From Azotimanducus chitobiosivorans (GTDB lineage: Bacteria; Pseudomonadota; Gammaproteobacteria; Pseudomonadales; Azotimanducaceae): 64,000 nt of DNA. This document shows, piece after piece, positions 1 to 8,429 of the stretch (position 1 is the stretch's first letter; the number at the start of each line of letters is the position of its first letter). The position numbers and the translations under genes were made by a program. The notes beneath the pieces are model-generated. The model worked only from the letters and a program-made list of their open reading frames with translations. It did no database searches and was not told where the DNA came from. The stretch is taken from NCBI GenBank assembly GCA_965200235.1, contig OZ241339.1, forward strand, positions 682,001-746,000, in the 5' to 3' direction.

Positions 1-911
1 TTCGCCCATGGTTCCGGCAGCGTGATGGCTTTGAACACGGCTTGGGCGCTGATTTCAGTTGCTTCGCGTGTGCCGTTGATCGGCCCCTTCTCCTGATCTG
101 GATTGTCGCGAAGGTCAATGACCATTTCCCGGTCAGAGATATGAATGGTCGCGTTGATCATTCGGCCATCGTCAAGACGGTCATGGCCGTGAAACTCGCC
201 GTGCGGAAGCGCTTTCAGGCCGCTCAAAGCCATCGCCTCGCCATAATCCATGTAGCGCCTGACCGCTGCAATATAGGCGCGTGTCCCGTATTTCTCGCAC
301 AGCTCGATGACTCTTTTCTCGCCGAGGCGCAGCGCCGCGAGGCCAGCCCACAGATCGCCAAGCGCCTGCTCAGGCAAGCGACTATTGGCTCGGATAATCG
401 AAAACACGCTGCCGATCGGCTTGCCGCCGTCGAACAGCCTGACTGTTGGCAGCAGCAGTCCTTCTTGGAAGACCTCGGTGGCGCTCGGCGACATTGAGCC
501 GGGCACCATGCCGCCGATATCGACGAGGTGCCCTTTGCTCGCGGTCCACGCGACGATGTTCTGGTCAACAAACACCGGCTGGCAGAGCACCACATCGTTT
601 GCGTGACTGACGCCTCCGTTGTAGGGGTCGTTTGAAATGAACACGTCGCCCGCTTGCAGCGGCGCCAACTCCGGGCTGTTCAACACCGCTCGCACGGCGG
701 GCGCGAGCATGCTCACGAAGCCGGGAATGCCAGCGCCAGCGCTGGCAAGATTGCCTTCCCCGTCGGTGATGGCGACGCCGAAATCGAGCACTTCATAGAT
801 CACCGAGCTCATCGCGGCTTGCGCCATGGCGACGAACATCTCTTGCGAGGCTGCCGACAGCGCGCCCGCAATCACGTCTTGAGTAAAGGCGTCCTCTGTC
901 TGCGCAGGCAA
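1..911 (-). CDS. Hydantoinase B / oxoprolinase family subunit (3' end outside window)
   Basis: Reading the minus strand gives a continuous frame that runs off the left edge. It contains the HyuB-type segment GDVFISNDPYNGG followed by HANDVVLCQPVF, and later MVPGSMSPSATEVFQEGL. Both are typical of the N-methylhydantoinase/oxoprolinase B subunit, which with HyuA opens hydantoin-type rings using ATP. The first in-frame start after an upstream stop is TTG at 911, giving a beginning (PAQTEDAFTQDVIAGALSAASQEM) that lines up with the family N-terminus. No clear ribosome site is seen, and a GTG at 875 is an alternative. It lies 41 nt after the TonB receptor on the same strand, so co-transcription is likely. 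HyuA is not in the window and may lie just beyond position 1. Family assignment is firm; the substrate is not known. Confidence 0.85.
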   Translation of the reverse strand, partial: MPAQTEDAFTQDVIAGALSAASQEMFVAMAQAAMSSVIYEVLDFGVAITDGEGNLASAGAGIPGFVSMLAPAVRAVLNSPELAPLQAGDVFISNDPYNGGVSHANDVVLCQPVFVDQNIVAWTASKGHLVDIGGMVPGSMSPSATEVFQEGLLLPTVRLFDGGKPIGSVFSIIRANSRLPEQALGDLWAGLAALRLGEKRVIELCEKYGTRAYIAAVRRYMDYGEAMALSGLKALPHGEFHGHDRLDDGRMINATIHISDREMVIDLRDNPDQEKGPINGTREATEISAQAVFKAITLPEPWA

Positions 912-952
912 GCGCGAATGACTCGTTCAGTCAGTTCAAAAAGGCCGAGCGA

Positions 953-3274
953 TCAGAAGTTGTAGCGCATGTCCATGCGCCAGACTCTTGGCTGCCCCGG
1001 GTGCAGGAACAGCGGCGTCACGACTTCGGAATTGTATTCCTCGTCCGCCGCATTATTGACATAGAGCGATGTGGTCCAGCGCTCGCCTTCGAGGCCGATT
1101 CTCAAGTTCACGAGTTCCAAGTCGTCCCTTGGGAAATCGTTTTCCGGTGTCCAGTACTGCTTGCCACGGCGCTCGTAGTCCACACGAGCGAACCACGTCA
1201 GGCCATTGCCGACGGGGTATTCGATACGCGCACCGGCGTTAAAGGTGCTATCCGGCACGTAGGGCAGGTCGTTGCCGACCGTCGCTGGGCGCTCCTGATA
1301 TGCGGTGATCTCGGCGTTGGTGAGGCCGTAGGCGGCGTAGATGTCCAAGTTGTCAGTTGCGCGCCATGCGGCTTCGACTTCAAACCCATCAAGCTCCGCT
1401 TCATCGACATCTTCGAACACCTGCACGAACGCGAGGCCGTCGAAGGGGAAGTATTGCGTGTTGTCCACTTTGGAGGTGAACAGTGCGGCGTTGAGCCTGA
1501 CCGAACCGTTGTCCCACTTTGCGCCGACTTCAAAGGTGTTGTTCTCTTCCTGTTCGATGGCTTCGTTCGCGGTCGTGCTGATGATGCCGACACCTGGATA
1601 GTTGAACTGGCCGGCGCGGTAGCCGATCCCCCAGCTTGCGTAGACGTTCAGCTCGTCTGTCACAAGGTAGCCGAGCGTCACCTTCGGCTGAAACTTGCTG
1701 AACTCCTTCTTGTTGGCATCGCTGCCCGGGCGAGTATTGGCAAGCAGTTCAGTCCAAGTGTCGTAGGCGCCGCAGTTGACGTTCGCGATGCCTCCGTCTT
1801 CACATGCCGCTGCGCCATATGGCTGGTTCGCGCCGGAGGCATCGGCCGTGGTGTAGACACGACCCGCCGTGTTGTATGGGTTGACGTTCTGTTCGCGGGT
1901 CTCTTTGTCGTAGCGTCCAGCCAGGGTCAAGGTGAGGGGGTCTGTGATCTGCCAATCGATGCTCCCGAACACCGCCCATGCGTAACTATCCTCGAGAAAC
2001 GCAAGAAAGTTCCCGGGCGCAACACCGGTCGGATTGGTGCTGTCGTCGAACTCAGGCACGGTGACGGAGCGTTTGATGCCTTGGCCCTTGTCGATACCGG
2101 TCACGGTGGTGCGCTGCCGTTCCCATGACAGGTAATAGGCGCCGACTTGCCAGCCAATTCGAGTGTCCGAATTCGATGTCAGGCGAAGTTCTTGACTCCA
2201 GCCTTCGACATCGACGTAGCTGTGCTGTGTCCCATCATCGAACCCTGAAAAATAGGGCGCCGCGTCGACCGTGGACGAGGCTTCGAGCTCATCGTAGGTG
2301 GTCACCGACTTGAAGTCGGCAAAGTCGAACGACTTGTCGATCTTGACTGAGAACGAGAGCATATCGCGCGTGCCGCGATCAGGGTTGTTGGCTACATAGG
2401 GGATGCCGGTCAAGTTGGCGCCTTCGCTCATCACCTGCTCCCCCGTCACGCCGAGTTCGGTGACCGGCACCCCAAACAGCGCGATGCCCGGCCAATGGAA
2501 GCCGATCGCCTTGCCGTCGTGCTTGCTGACTTCGCCTTTGAAGTCAACTGCAAGGGTGTCTTCAGGGGTGTAGGTGAGGCGACCTCGCAGTGTGCGGTCA
2601 TGATAGGGGTCTACATCCTCATCAATCGTGATGTTGGTGAAATAGCCGTCTCGCTGCACCATGCGCCCTGAGAGCCGAAAGGCGAGGTTGTCGGCGAGCG
2701 GCCCGCTGTAGGAACCCTGGACGCCAACTTCGTCTTTCGTGCCATAGCTGAGTTTGATATGGCCTTCAGGCTCGAAGCTCGGCGCTTTGGTGGTGACGAT
2801 AATCGCGCCATTCGCCGCGTTGCGCCCGTAGAGTGCGCCTTGCGGGCCCTTGACGACTTCAATCTGCTCGACATCAAATACTTGACCGATGTATTGACGC
2901 GGATTGACTGTCAGCACACCGTCCACGACGACCGCCACCGGCAATTCTCCGTTTCGCACCCGGCTTAAGCCCCGAACTGTCAGGAAAGACGTGCCGATTG
3001 TTTGTGATTCGGCGAGCGTGACATTTGGAATCAACTGAATGTAATCGGCGGTCTGCGTGACGCCGGCGTCATCAAGCTGCGCTTCGGTCATGGCATTGAC
3101 GGTAATCGGCGCTTCCTGGATGCTCTCATCCATCTTTCTTGCGGTCACGACAATCTCTTCAAGCGGGGATTGCTGAGCCGCGAGCTGCCCAGCCAACGCG
3201 ACGCACAGGGCGACAAGGCTGTAGCAGACGTAGTGAAAGGCGCGAAATGTTGCTCTCATGATACTGGCCCCCAT
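953..3274 (-). CDS. TonB-dependent outer-membrane receptor
   Basis: The 773-residue product has a signal peptide (hydrophobic run near residues 15-33, ending AGQLAAQ). A TonB box/plug start follows (LEEIVVTARKMDES), then plug motifs VVVDGVL and VEVVKGPQGALYGRNA-type residues. A long beta-barrel ends in an aromatic residue (RMDMRYNF). This is the usual length and layout for ligand-gated outer-membrane importers energised by TonB-ExbB-ExbD. ATG at 3274 or 3259 could be the start. It is divergent from the NCS1 permease and leads the hyuB-like gene, which suggests it imports the substrate of that pathway. The ligand cannot be read from sequence. Confidence 0.93.
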   Translation of the reverse strand: MGASIMRATFRAFHYVCYSLVALCVALAGQLAAQQSPLEEIVVTARKMDESIQEAPITVNAMTEAQLDDAGVTQTADYIQLIPNVTLAESQTIGTSFLTVRGLSRVRNGELPVAVVVDGVLTVNPRQYIGQVFDVEQIEVVKGPQGALYGRNAANGAIIVTTKAPSFEPEGHIKLSYGTKDEVGVQGSYSGPLADNLAFRLSGRMVQRDGYFTNITIDEDVDPYHDRTLRGRLTYTPEDTLAVDFKGEVSKHDGKAIGFHWPGIALFGVPVTELGVTGEQVMSEGANLTGIPYVANNPDRGTRDMLSFSVKIDKSFDFADFKSVTTYDELEASSTVDAAPYFSGFDDGTQHSYVDVEGWSQELRLTSNSDTRIGWQVGAYYLSWERQRTTVTGIDKGQGIKRSVTVPEFDDSTNPTGVAPGNFLAFLEDSYAWAVFGSIDWQITDPLTLTLAGRYDKETREQNVNPYNTAGRVYTTADASGANQPYGAAACEDGGIANVNCGAYDTWTELLANTRPGSDANKKEFSKFQPKVTLGYLVTDELNVYASWGIGYRAGQFNYPGVGIISTTANEAIEQEENNTFEVGAKWDNGSVRLNAALFTSKVDNTQYFPFDGLAFVQVFEDVDEAELDGFEVEAAWRATDNLDIYAAYGLTNAEITAYQERPATVGNDLPYVPDSTFNAGARIEYPVGNGLTWFARVDYERRGKQYWTPENDFPRDDLELVNLRIGLEGERWTTSLYVNNAADEEYNSEVVTPLFLHPGQPRVWRMDMRYNF

Positions 3275-3323
3275 TAAATTCGAGCATGGCCTCCAAGACT
3301 ATCTGCCATCAAATCGGCTTTGC

Positions 3324-3341
3324 ACTACTCAAACGAGTAGT
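3324..3341. promoter_or_regulatory. Candidate operator palindrome between divergent genes
   Basis: ACTACTC-AAAC-GAGTAGT is a perfect 7-bp inverted repeat with a 4-nt centre. It lies in the 120-bp gap between the TonB receptor and the NCS1 permease. Its position suits a dimeric regulator controlling both arms of the cluster. No regulator gene is present in the visible part of the cluster. Confidence 0.4.
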
Positions 3342-3394
3342 TTTCGCCATATTTCAGGAATTCGTCGGGTGAGTTGTTCTACAGTGCCAGCACG

Positions 3395-4684
3395 ATGACT
3401 CGCACCGTGTCACTTCAGTCCGACGATTTTGCGCTCAAAGCTGTGCCTCAGGAGGCGAGCGCGAGCGGGCTGCACCTTGCGCTGATCATTGTTGGTGGCA
3501 CGATCGGCTTTGCGGTCTATGTGATCGCCGCGCAAATTGGCGGTTCGCTCGGATATGCGCAGGCAGCGGTTGCGTTCGCGGTGGGGAGCCTGATCCTTGG
3601 TGTCATGGGCGCTTGGACATCCTATGTGGGCGCAAAGTCGCGCCTTTCGACCTATCTGCTCACGCAATTCGCCTTTGGTCCTCGTGGTGCGAAGCTCGCC
3701 AATGTGGCGGTCGCCGTGTCGCTTGTCGGATGGTACGGGGTCATCAGCAACACCCTCGGCACAGCATCGCAGCAGATGCTTTTCGAGGCATTGGCGATCG
3801 AGGTGTCGCCTTACTTGACCGTGAGCATTGCCAGCGCGCTGATGATTGCGATCACAGCGCTCGGATTCACCGGCATTGATCGGCTCGCGCTGTTCATGGT
3901 GCCGTTCATGCTCCTGTTCATGGTGCTCGCCGCGTGGCTCGCGATCACAGGTGGCAACGGCGAGTTTTTGGACATCGAGCAGCGGTTTTCGATGCCGACA
4001 GCCATCTCGGCTGTCGTCGGCACCTACATCGCCGGCGTCATCATTCAGCCCGACTACAGTCGCTTCGCGGTCAACACAAGACATGCCATCTGGTCGGTGT
4101 TCATCGCGCTCGGCGTGGCATTTCCGCTGATTCAGTACCTCGCGGCGGTGCCGAGCATGGCGCTCGGCGAGCCTGACATCGTGCGCATGCTGGCCTTGAT
4201 CGGCTTTCTTGTACCCGGGTTTTTGCTGATGTTTCTAGGTGCTTGGGCCAGCAATGTGCTGTGCCTCTACTCTGCAGGACTCTCCTTCGCAACGCTGCTC
4301 ACGAGACTGAAGCGCGTCCGCCTGCCACATATTATTGTGGTCATAGGCATCTTCGGCACCGCGCTCGCATTTATTCCGGCGCAGACCTATATCGTTGATT
4401 ACCTTGTTGTGCTGGGCGTCGCCATCCCCCCGATCGGCGCGATCTACATCATTGATGCCATGTTCATCCGCAGATTCTCGATGCAGCTTGAATCACTCGA
4501 TGAAGAGCCATCAATCAGATGGACAGCGTTGATCGCATGGCTTTTCGCGGCAGTCGCCGGGTATCTGACGAGCGAGACGAGTTTCCAGCTCGTGGGCATC
4601 GCGGCCATTGACTCGTTAATCGTGGCAAGCGTCCTGTTCTCGTTGTTTGAGGTTCGGCGTATTCGCGCTGCGCGCGCCGGATAA
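3395..4684 (+). CDS. NCS1-family nucleobase/hydantoin-type permease
   Basis: The 429-residue, highly hydrophobic protein has about twelve membrane segments. The N-terminal stretch GLHLALIIVGGTIGFAVYVIAAQIGG and the following GVMGAWTSYVGAKSRLST resemble CodB-type purine/cytosine permeases of the NCS1 family. Members import cytosine, allantoin, hydantoins or similar rings across the inner membrane with Na+ or H+. I chose ATG 3395 (MTRTVSLQ); the frame is open further upstream to TTG 3374. The next gene starts 14 nt downstream, so an operon with the avidin-like protein is likely. Placed beside HyuB-like and hydantoin-racemase-like genes, a cyclic ureide is the best substrate guess. Confidence 0.85.
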   Translation: MTRTVSLQSDDFALKAVPQEASASGLHLALIIVGGTIGFAVYVIAAQIGGSLGYAQAAVAFAVGSLILGVMGAWTSYVGAKSRLSTYLLTQFAFGPRGAKLANVAVAVSLVGWYGVISNTLGTASQQMLFEALAIEVSPYLTVSIASALMIAITALGFTGIDRLALFMVPFMLLFMVLAAWLAITGGNGEFLDIEQRFSMPTAISAVVGTYIAGVIIQPDYSRFAVNTRHAIWSVFIALGVAFPLIQYLAAVPSMALGEPDIVRMLALIGFLVPGFLLMFLGAWASNVLCLYSAGLSFATLLTRLKRVRLPHIIVVIGIFGTALAFIPAQTYIVDYLVVLGVAIPPIGAIYIIDAMFIRRFSMQLESLDEEPSIRWTALIAWLFAAVAGYLTSETSFQLVGIAAIDSLIVASVLFSLFEVRRIRAARAG

Positions 4685-4698
4685 TCGGCCAACAGGTC

Positions 4699-5559
4699 GT
4701 GACCGCAACCGAATCGCCCATCCAAGGAACCTGGTACAACGCCTTTTGCTCTCGCTTGGACCTCTCGGTGAGCGAGACTGGTCATATTCGCGGCGTCTAC
4801 ACCTCGCACACCGGCAGCGTCGGCACATCCGCACTGCTGGGTCAACTTGATATTGAGGCCGCTGCGACAGGGCAGGTGGGAACGCCATTCGCACTCGGTA
4901 TTCAATGGCGCCTGATCAACGAAGATCAATCGAACGCCGACGGGAGTTGGCATTGGGTGTCTATGTTCGCTGGGCAATATCATCCGCAGCAGCGGGTGTC
5001 CAAACCGGGGCAACAGCCATACACTATCCCCGAGACGATCGAGATATTGAACCTTCTCATTGCCACTGCCGCTCTGCCCGGGCTCGCGGACGCTGCGCCG
5101 GTGACATGGCCGCAGACACTTGACTTTCATCGATCACCGCCTGAGTACTACCAAGGCGCTCTGCCCGGCGAGCCGGTGCTCTATACGCCAACGGCTGCCG
5201 ACAATGTGAGCGGTGCGTGGCTGAGTTCGGACGGTGAGCGACTCGATCTCAGGTCCGACTTTGCGACTGGGCAAGTGACTGGCAGCTATACCGATGCCGA
5301 CGGCGTAGGCTTCGATGTCGTCGGTCTTGTCGATACGCTCGCGCCTGCGGTGGAACACTCCGTGAGTTGGCAAGGGGTGACGCTCTCTCTGATGCAATCG
5401 AATTCTCGCGGCCGCAAGCAGTTGAAAGCGCTCGCTGGCGGCGTTGATTATCGGGATACGCGCAAGATGTCTCTTTGGTCGAGCGATCTGCGATCGACAA
5501 GTTGGACAGACAGATTCGTGCAGCAGAGCTTGCGAACATCACACTTCACCAGACAGTGA
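4699..5559 (+). CDS. Protein with two avidin/streptavidin-like domains
   Basis: The 286-residue protein starts at GTG 4699 and has no signal peptide or membrane segment. Residues 9-146 read like streptavidin. GTWYN (10-14) then Ser18 match the first ligand loop. Tyr34 and Ser36 in GVYTS match the Tyr43/Ser45 pair. Trp70 matches Trp79. FAGQY (90-94) matches the WSGQY strand with Trp changed to Phe. Trp137 sits where Trp120 would be. Residues 171-286 repeat the pattern: GAWLSSDGERLDL, GSYTD, and an end (MSLW, Trp269, HFTR) close to the avidin C-terminus. Ligand residues are better kept in the first domain than in the second. Avidins bind biotin through its ureido ring; binding of biotin or of a pathway ureide is inference. 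Two domains in one chain could form a pseudo-dimer. Confidence 0.72.
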   Translation: MTATESPIQGTWYNAFCSRLDLSVSETGHIRGVYTSHTGSVGTSALLGQLDIEAAATGQVGTPFALGIQWRLINEDQSNADGSWHWVSMFAGQYHPQQRVSKPGQQPYTIPETIEILNLLIATAALPGLADAAPVTWPQTLDFHRSPPEYYQGALPGEPVLYTPTAADNVSGAWLSSDGERLDLRSDFATGQVTGSYTDADGVGFDVVGLVDTLAPAVEHSVSWQGVTLSLMQSNSRGRKQLKALAGGVDYRDTRKMSLWSSDLRSTSWTDRFVQQSLRTSHFTRQ

Positions 5560-5650
5560 ACGTTGACTTCCTGCTCGTTTGGGCAGGTGACATGCGCTGC
5601 TTCGCGTGGGTAGAGTCTCCCTCGCATGGCACGATCTTTGGGAGCCTCAT

Positions 5651-6487
5651 ATGTCGATGGATACCAGCATCAAAGTGTTGTACGTCAATCCTGTTGGGTT
5701 TCCGGCGTATGACCAAGTTTTTGCGGACATGGCAAGCAAGTACAAGTATCCCAACACCGCTGTGGATGTCGCGTCGCTCAATCCGGCGAACGTGTCGCCG
5801 AAAATGACCGATTTGGAATTTCGCGCCTATGAGTCGCTGATCATCGCCGACACCGTCAAGGCGGCGCGTCAAGCATCGAAAGATGGGTACGACGCGATGA
5901 TTATCGGTTGCTTCTACGACCCCGCCTTGGCTGATGCGCGTGAAATATCAGGAGAGACTGTTGTAGTTGCGCCGTGTCAAGCCTCTACCACAGCGGCGCT
6001 CAATATCGCGAACAGCTTTGGGGTCATCATCGGCGAGCCGAAATGGGAAGATCAGATGCGTACTGCGGTGTATGAATATGGCTACCGGGATAAGTGCGCA
6101 GGGTTTCGGGACGTGGGGCTGCGCGTGGAGCAATTTCACGACGATCCATCGAACACCAAACAGTTGCTAGAAACCGCGGCGGTCGATGCTGTGCGCGTTG
6201 ACAAGGCCGAGTCGATCATATTGGGCTGCACCTTGGAGGTTGGCTTCTTTGAAGACTTGCAGACCTATCTATTTGATCGATTCAAGGCATGGATACCAGT
6301 GATCGACAGCTCCATCGCTTCGCTCAAAGCCGCTGAGAATGCGGCGCTGCAGAAAAAGTTCGGCTGGAAGAATAGCCGCATGTGGGGCATGTCGGCACCG
6401 CCTGAAGATGAGTTAGCGAAGTTCGAGATCTTTCAGGATGAATATCAGTGGGGCAATATCATTCACGTCGCGGCTGATGGCAGTTAA
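5651..6487 (+). CDS. Asp/Glu/hydantoin racemase family protein
   Basis: The protein is 278 residues from ATG 5651, preceded by GGGAG at a suitable distance; the open frame extends upstream to 5606 without better support. It has the two-cysteine racemase plan: Cys87 in MIIGCFYDP and Cys193 in IILGCTLEVG, with an extra Cys109 in VVAPCQAST. Hydantoin racemases, arylmalonate decarboxylases and Asp/Glu racemases share this fold and use paired Cys as acid and base. It is some 30-40 residues longer than ordinary hydantoin racemases, with a C-terminal extension after about residue 235. It is the last gene of the rightward arm. A hydantoin-type substrate is inferred from neighbours. Confidence 0.8.
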   Translation: MSMDTSIKVLYVNPVGFPAYDQVFADMASKYKYPNTAVDVASLNPANVSPKMTDLEFRAYESLIIADTVKAARQASKDGYDAMIIGCFYDPALADAREISGETVVVAPCQASTTAALNIANSFGVIIGEPKWEDQMRTAVYEYGYRDKCAGFRDVGLRVEQFHDDPSNTKQLLETAAVDAVRVDKAESIILGCTLEVGFFEDLQTYLFDRFKAWIPVIDSSIASLKAAENAALQKKFGWKNSRMWGMSAPPEDELAKFEIFQDEYQWGNIIHVAADGS

Positions 6488-6810
6488 GGCATCAGGCGCG
6501 CGCTGACCGCACCGAAAGGAGATTGCTGCGCAATGCCAGCGAAATAGGTACCCAGTGTGCGTGCGAATCCCTCGAAGTCGTTCGCTTCAAGCTGTTTGAG
6601 CAATCCTTCAAACAATGACTCGTTGCAGTCGAACAGTTCGCGAATGGTGTCAAGGAGCAGGCTTTTGCCGAAGCGACGTGGGCGGGACAGGAAAAAATAA
6701 CGTCCTTGGTCAGTGATCTCTTTGACAAGCTGCGTCTTGTCCACGTAGATACAGCCGTCCTCCCGAAGGTTTCTGAAGGACTGAATGCCAATCGGAAGGC
6801 GGCGATTCAT
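6484..6810 (-). pseudogene. Remnant of AAA-ATPase-like/DUF1703 protein
   Basis: The 108-residue frame keeps the N-terminus of the family (MNRRLPIGIQSFRNLREDG, then YVDKT and the P-loop-like SRPRRFGKSLLLDT). At about residue 62 it jumps from LFEGL straight to ANDFEGFARTLGTYFAGI, a piece that lies much further along in full-length members (around 500 residues). A short unrelated tail follows. Most of the ATPase core and the whole C-terminal nuclease-like domain are absent. It overlaps the racemase stop by 4 nt on the opposite strand. It is best read as an internally deleted, non-functional copy. Confidence 0.75.
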
Positions 6811-6920
6811 CGTATGTCGCACCTCAATGATTGCTGTAAATGGCAGCATGGGATTCGGTGGCGCCCTTCGCAGTCCCGCGGCAGTGCGCCTATTTCTCGT
6901 TATCGTGCGTGGGAGGCGTT

Positions 6921-7652
6921 ATGAGAAAGCAAGCAATCAACTTGACCTCCTTCCGTTTCTTGTGCTATACAAGCGAAGTCCAACACGGAATCGTGAAAGG
7001 AACAGGCAATGAACATGAACATTCTCACCCCCCCCCCCCCCCCCCCCCCCCCCCGCATTCAAATGGGGCATCAGCAATAAAATGTCGGCTGACGACGTTC
7101 GCCGCCGTGCTTGTAATGGTGGGGCTGACATCGCCGGTATTTGCGCAGCCGGAAGCCTGGCTGCATCCCCCGAGCGGCAGCCCGCAGGAAGGTAGTCTTA
7201 CTTTCAACCTGACCTGCCCAGCAGGACCCAATCCCAATCGTTCTGGATCAGGAAGTTACAACGCCACCGAGCCCCATCATTATCGCGCCAGCACCTATTT
7301 TCGGGTCGAGGCGCGGAATGTGGCGGGCAACGCCGGAGACCAAGAGATGCTGCCCGACGACCATGCCGGACGAGCCTGGGGCAAGACCATGTGGTGCGAA
7401 CTCTGGGGCGGCTGCAGTACGTTGGTGCGGCCAAAGGAACTGGATATTATGCTCAGAGTCACCCCAGACAGCAATATCACCATGAGTGACAGCTCCAGTT
7501 CAGCCACCGGGACACAGTTCATGGTGACGCGGCGATACGGCACTTGGCCCGATTCCGTCGCGATCTCCGACCATCGGCCCTGTCCTTCATTCGGCCACAG
7601 CTATCCGGTGACAATTACAGCCACGATTGTCGCCACGCGAGAGTTGAACTGA
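6921..7652 (+). CDS. Secreted protein of unknown function with poly-C tract in 5' region
   Basis: Downstream of a 27-C run the frame encodes a signal peptide (KCRLTTFAAVLVMVGLTSPVFA, cleavage before QPEAW) and about 180 mature residues with four cysteines and no motif I recognise. Two starts compete. ATG 6921, behind GGGAGG, is in frame through the present tract and yields a protein with poly-proline before the signal peptide. ATG 7009, behind AAAGGA, is out of frame and stops at 7078-7080 unless the tract changes by +1 or -2. The signal peptide is therefore either unusually preceded by some 70 residues or switched by tract length. Function is unknown. Confidence 0.55.
   Translation: MRKQAINLTSFRFLCYTSEVQHGIVKGTGNEHEHSHPPPPPPPPPHSNGASAIKCRLTTFAAVLVMVGLTSPVFAQPEAWLHPPSGSPQEGSLTFNLTCPAGPNPNRSGSGSYNATEPHHYRASTYFRVEARNVAGNAGDQEMLPDDHAGRAWGKTMWCELWGGCSTLVRPKELDIMLRVTPDSNITMSDSSSSATGTQFMVTRRYGTWPDSVAISDHRPCPSFGHSYPVTITATIVATRELN
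7028..7054 (+). repeat. Homopolymer of 27 C
   Basis: Twenty-seven consecutive C residues lie between two good ribosome-binding sites and the signal-peptide coding part of a secreted protein. Runs of this length slip readily during replication and also cause sequencing and assembly error, so the exact count is uncertain. The count decides which upstream ATG is in frame. Confidence 0.9.
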
Positions 7653-7724
7653 GGCTGCGACGCGCGCGATTCAAGGTGGCGATGGCCGCGCCGAAGCTTG
7701 ATGCGTTTGAGTCGCACGTGGAAG

Positions 7725-8324
7725 CTACCCTTCGTCCTGCTTCATCGGCAATTCGACATCGATAAGGATGCTGACCTCGTCGCTCACCATCGGCACGGCG
7801 CGGTCAAGCCCCCAGTCCGAGCGCAGCACCTGCGCTTGGGCAGTGACACCAATGGTCGGCACATTGAGAAAAGGGTGATCCGCCGCCTTGTTGATGGTGG
7901 CGTTCAATGTGACGGGCTTGGTGACGCCTTTGATGGTGAGGTCGCCAGCGATATCGAAGGTGTCTTCGCCAGTAGCGGTGATGCCGGTCGATGCGAAGTT
8001 GATTTCCGGGTGATTGGCGGTGTCGAAAAAGTTCTCGCCGTTGAGGTGTTCGTTGAACACGTCAACACGGCTTTCGACGCTTGTGGCGTCGATGAGGACG
8101 CTCACACTGCTCTCTTCGGGGTTGGCCGCGTCGGCGTCGAGCAAGACCTCGAAATTGTCGAAGCCGACATGCGGATTGGAAAAGCCCAAATGGCTGTATG
8201 AGAAGCTGATGTAGCCATGGGTTTTGTCGAGGCCATACTCACCTGAAGGGACATCCCAAGCAAACACCGACAGAGGCGCGGCGAGGACGAAGAGACCGAG
8301 TGCGAAGCTGCGCGCGTGCATCAT
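7725..8324 (-). CDS. YceI-family periplasmic lipid-binding-type protein
   Basis: The product is 199 residues from ATG 8324, with AGGAA upstream (ATG 8321 is adjacent; an ATG at 8348 lacks support). A signal peptide ends at LSVFAWDVPS. The mature part has family landmarks GEYGLDKTHGYISFSYSHLGFS, a DFLGD-like GDLTIKGVTKPVTL strand and LRSDWGLDRAVP near the end. YceI proteins are lipocalin-like barrels that bind isoprenoid or amphiphilic ligands in the periplasm. It is convergent with the preceding secreted gene and divergent from tadA. Confidence 0.92.
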   Translation of the reverse strand: MMHARSFALGLFVLAAPLSVFAWDVPSGEYGLDKTHGYISFSYSHLGFSNPHVGFDNFEVLLDADAANPEESSVSVLIDATSVESRVDVFNEHLNGENFFDTANHPEINFASTGITATGEDTFDIAGDLTIKGVTKPVTLNATINKAADHPFLNVPTIGVTAQAQVLRSDWGLDRAVPMVSDEVSILIDVELPMKQDEG

Positions 8325-8429
8325 GGGGAAAGTTCCTAGCGGATTCAATTATCTGATGGGCTAGCATACCGCAAGCACAGATAAGGCGTTCACAAACCTT
8401 CCTCCATAGCGCATGATAGGATTCGCACC

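Noticed and set aside
1001..2128. Long plus-strand frame (375 aa) opposite the TonB receptor
   Set aside because: It lies entirely within the receptor gene on the other strand, has no recognisable motif and reflects third-position GC bias.
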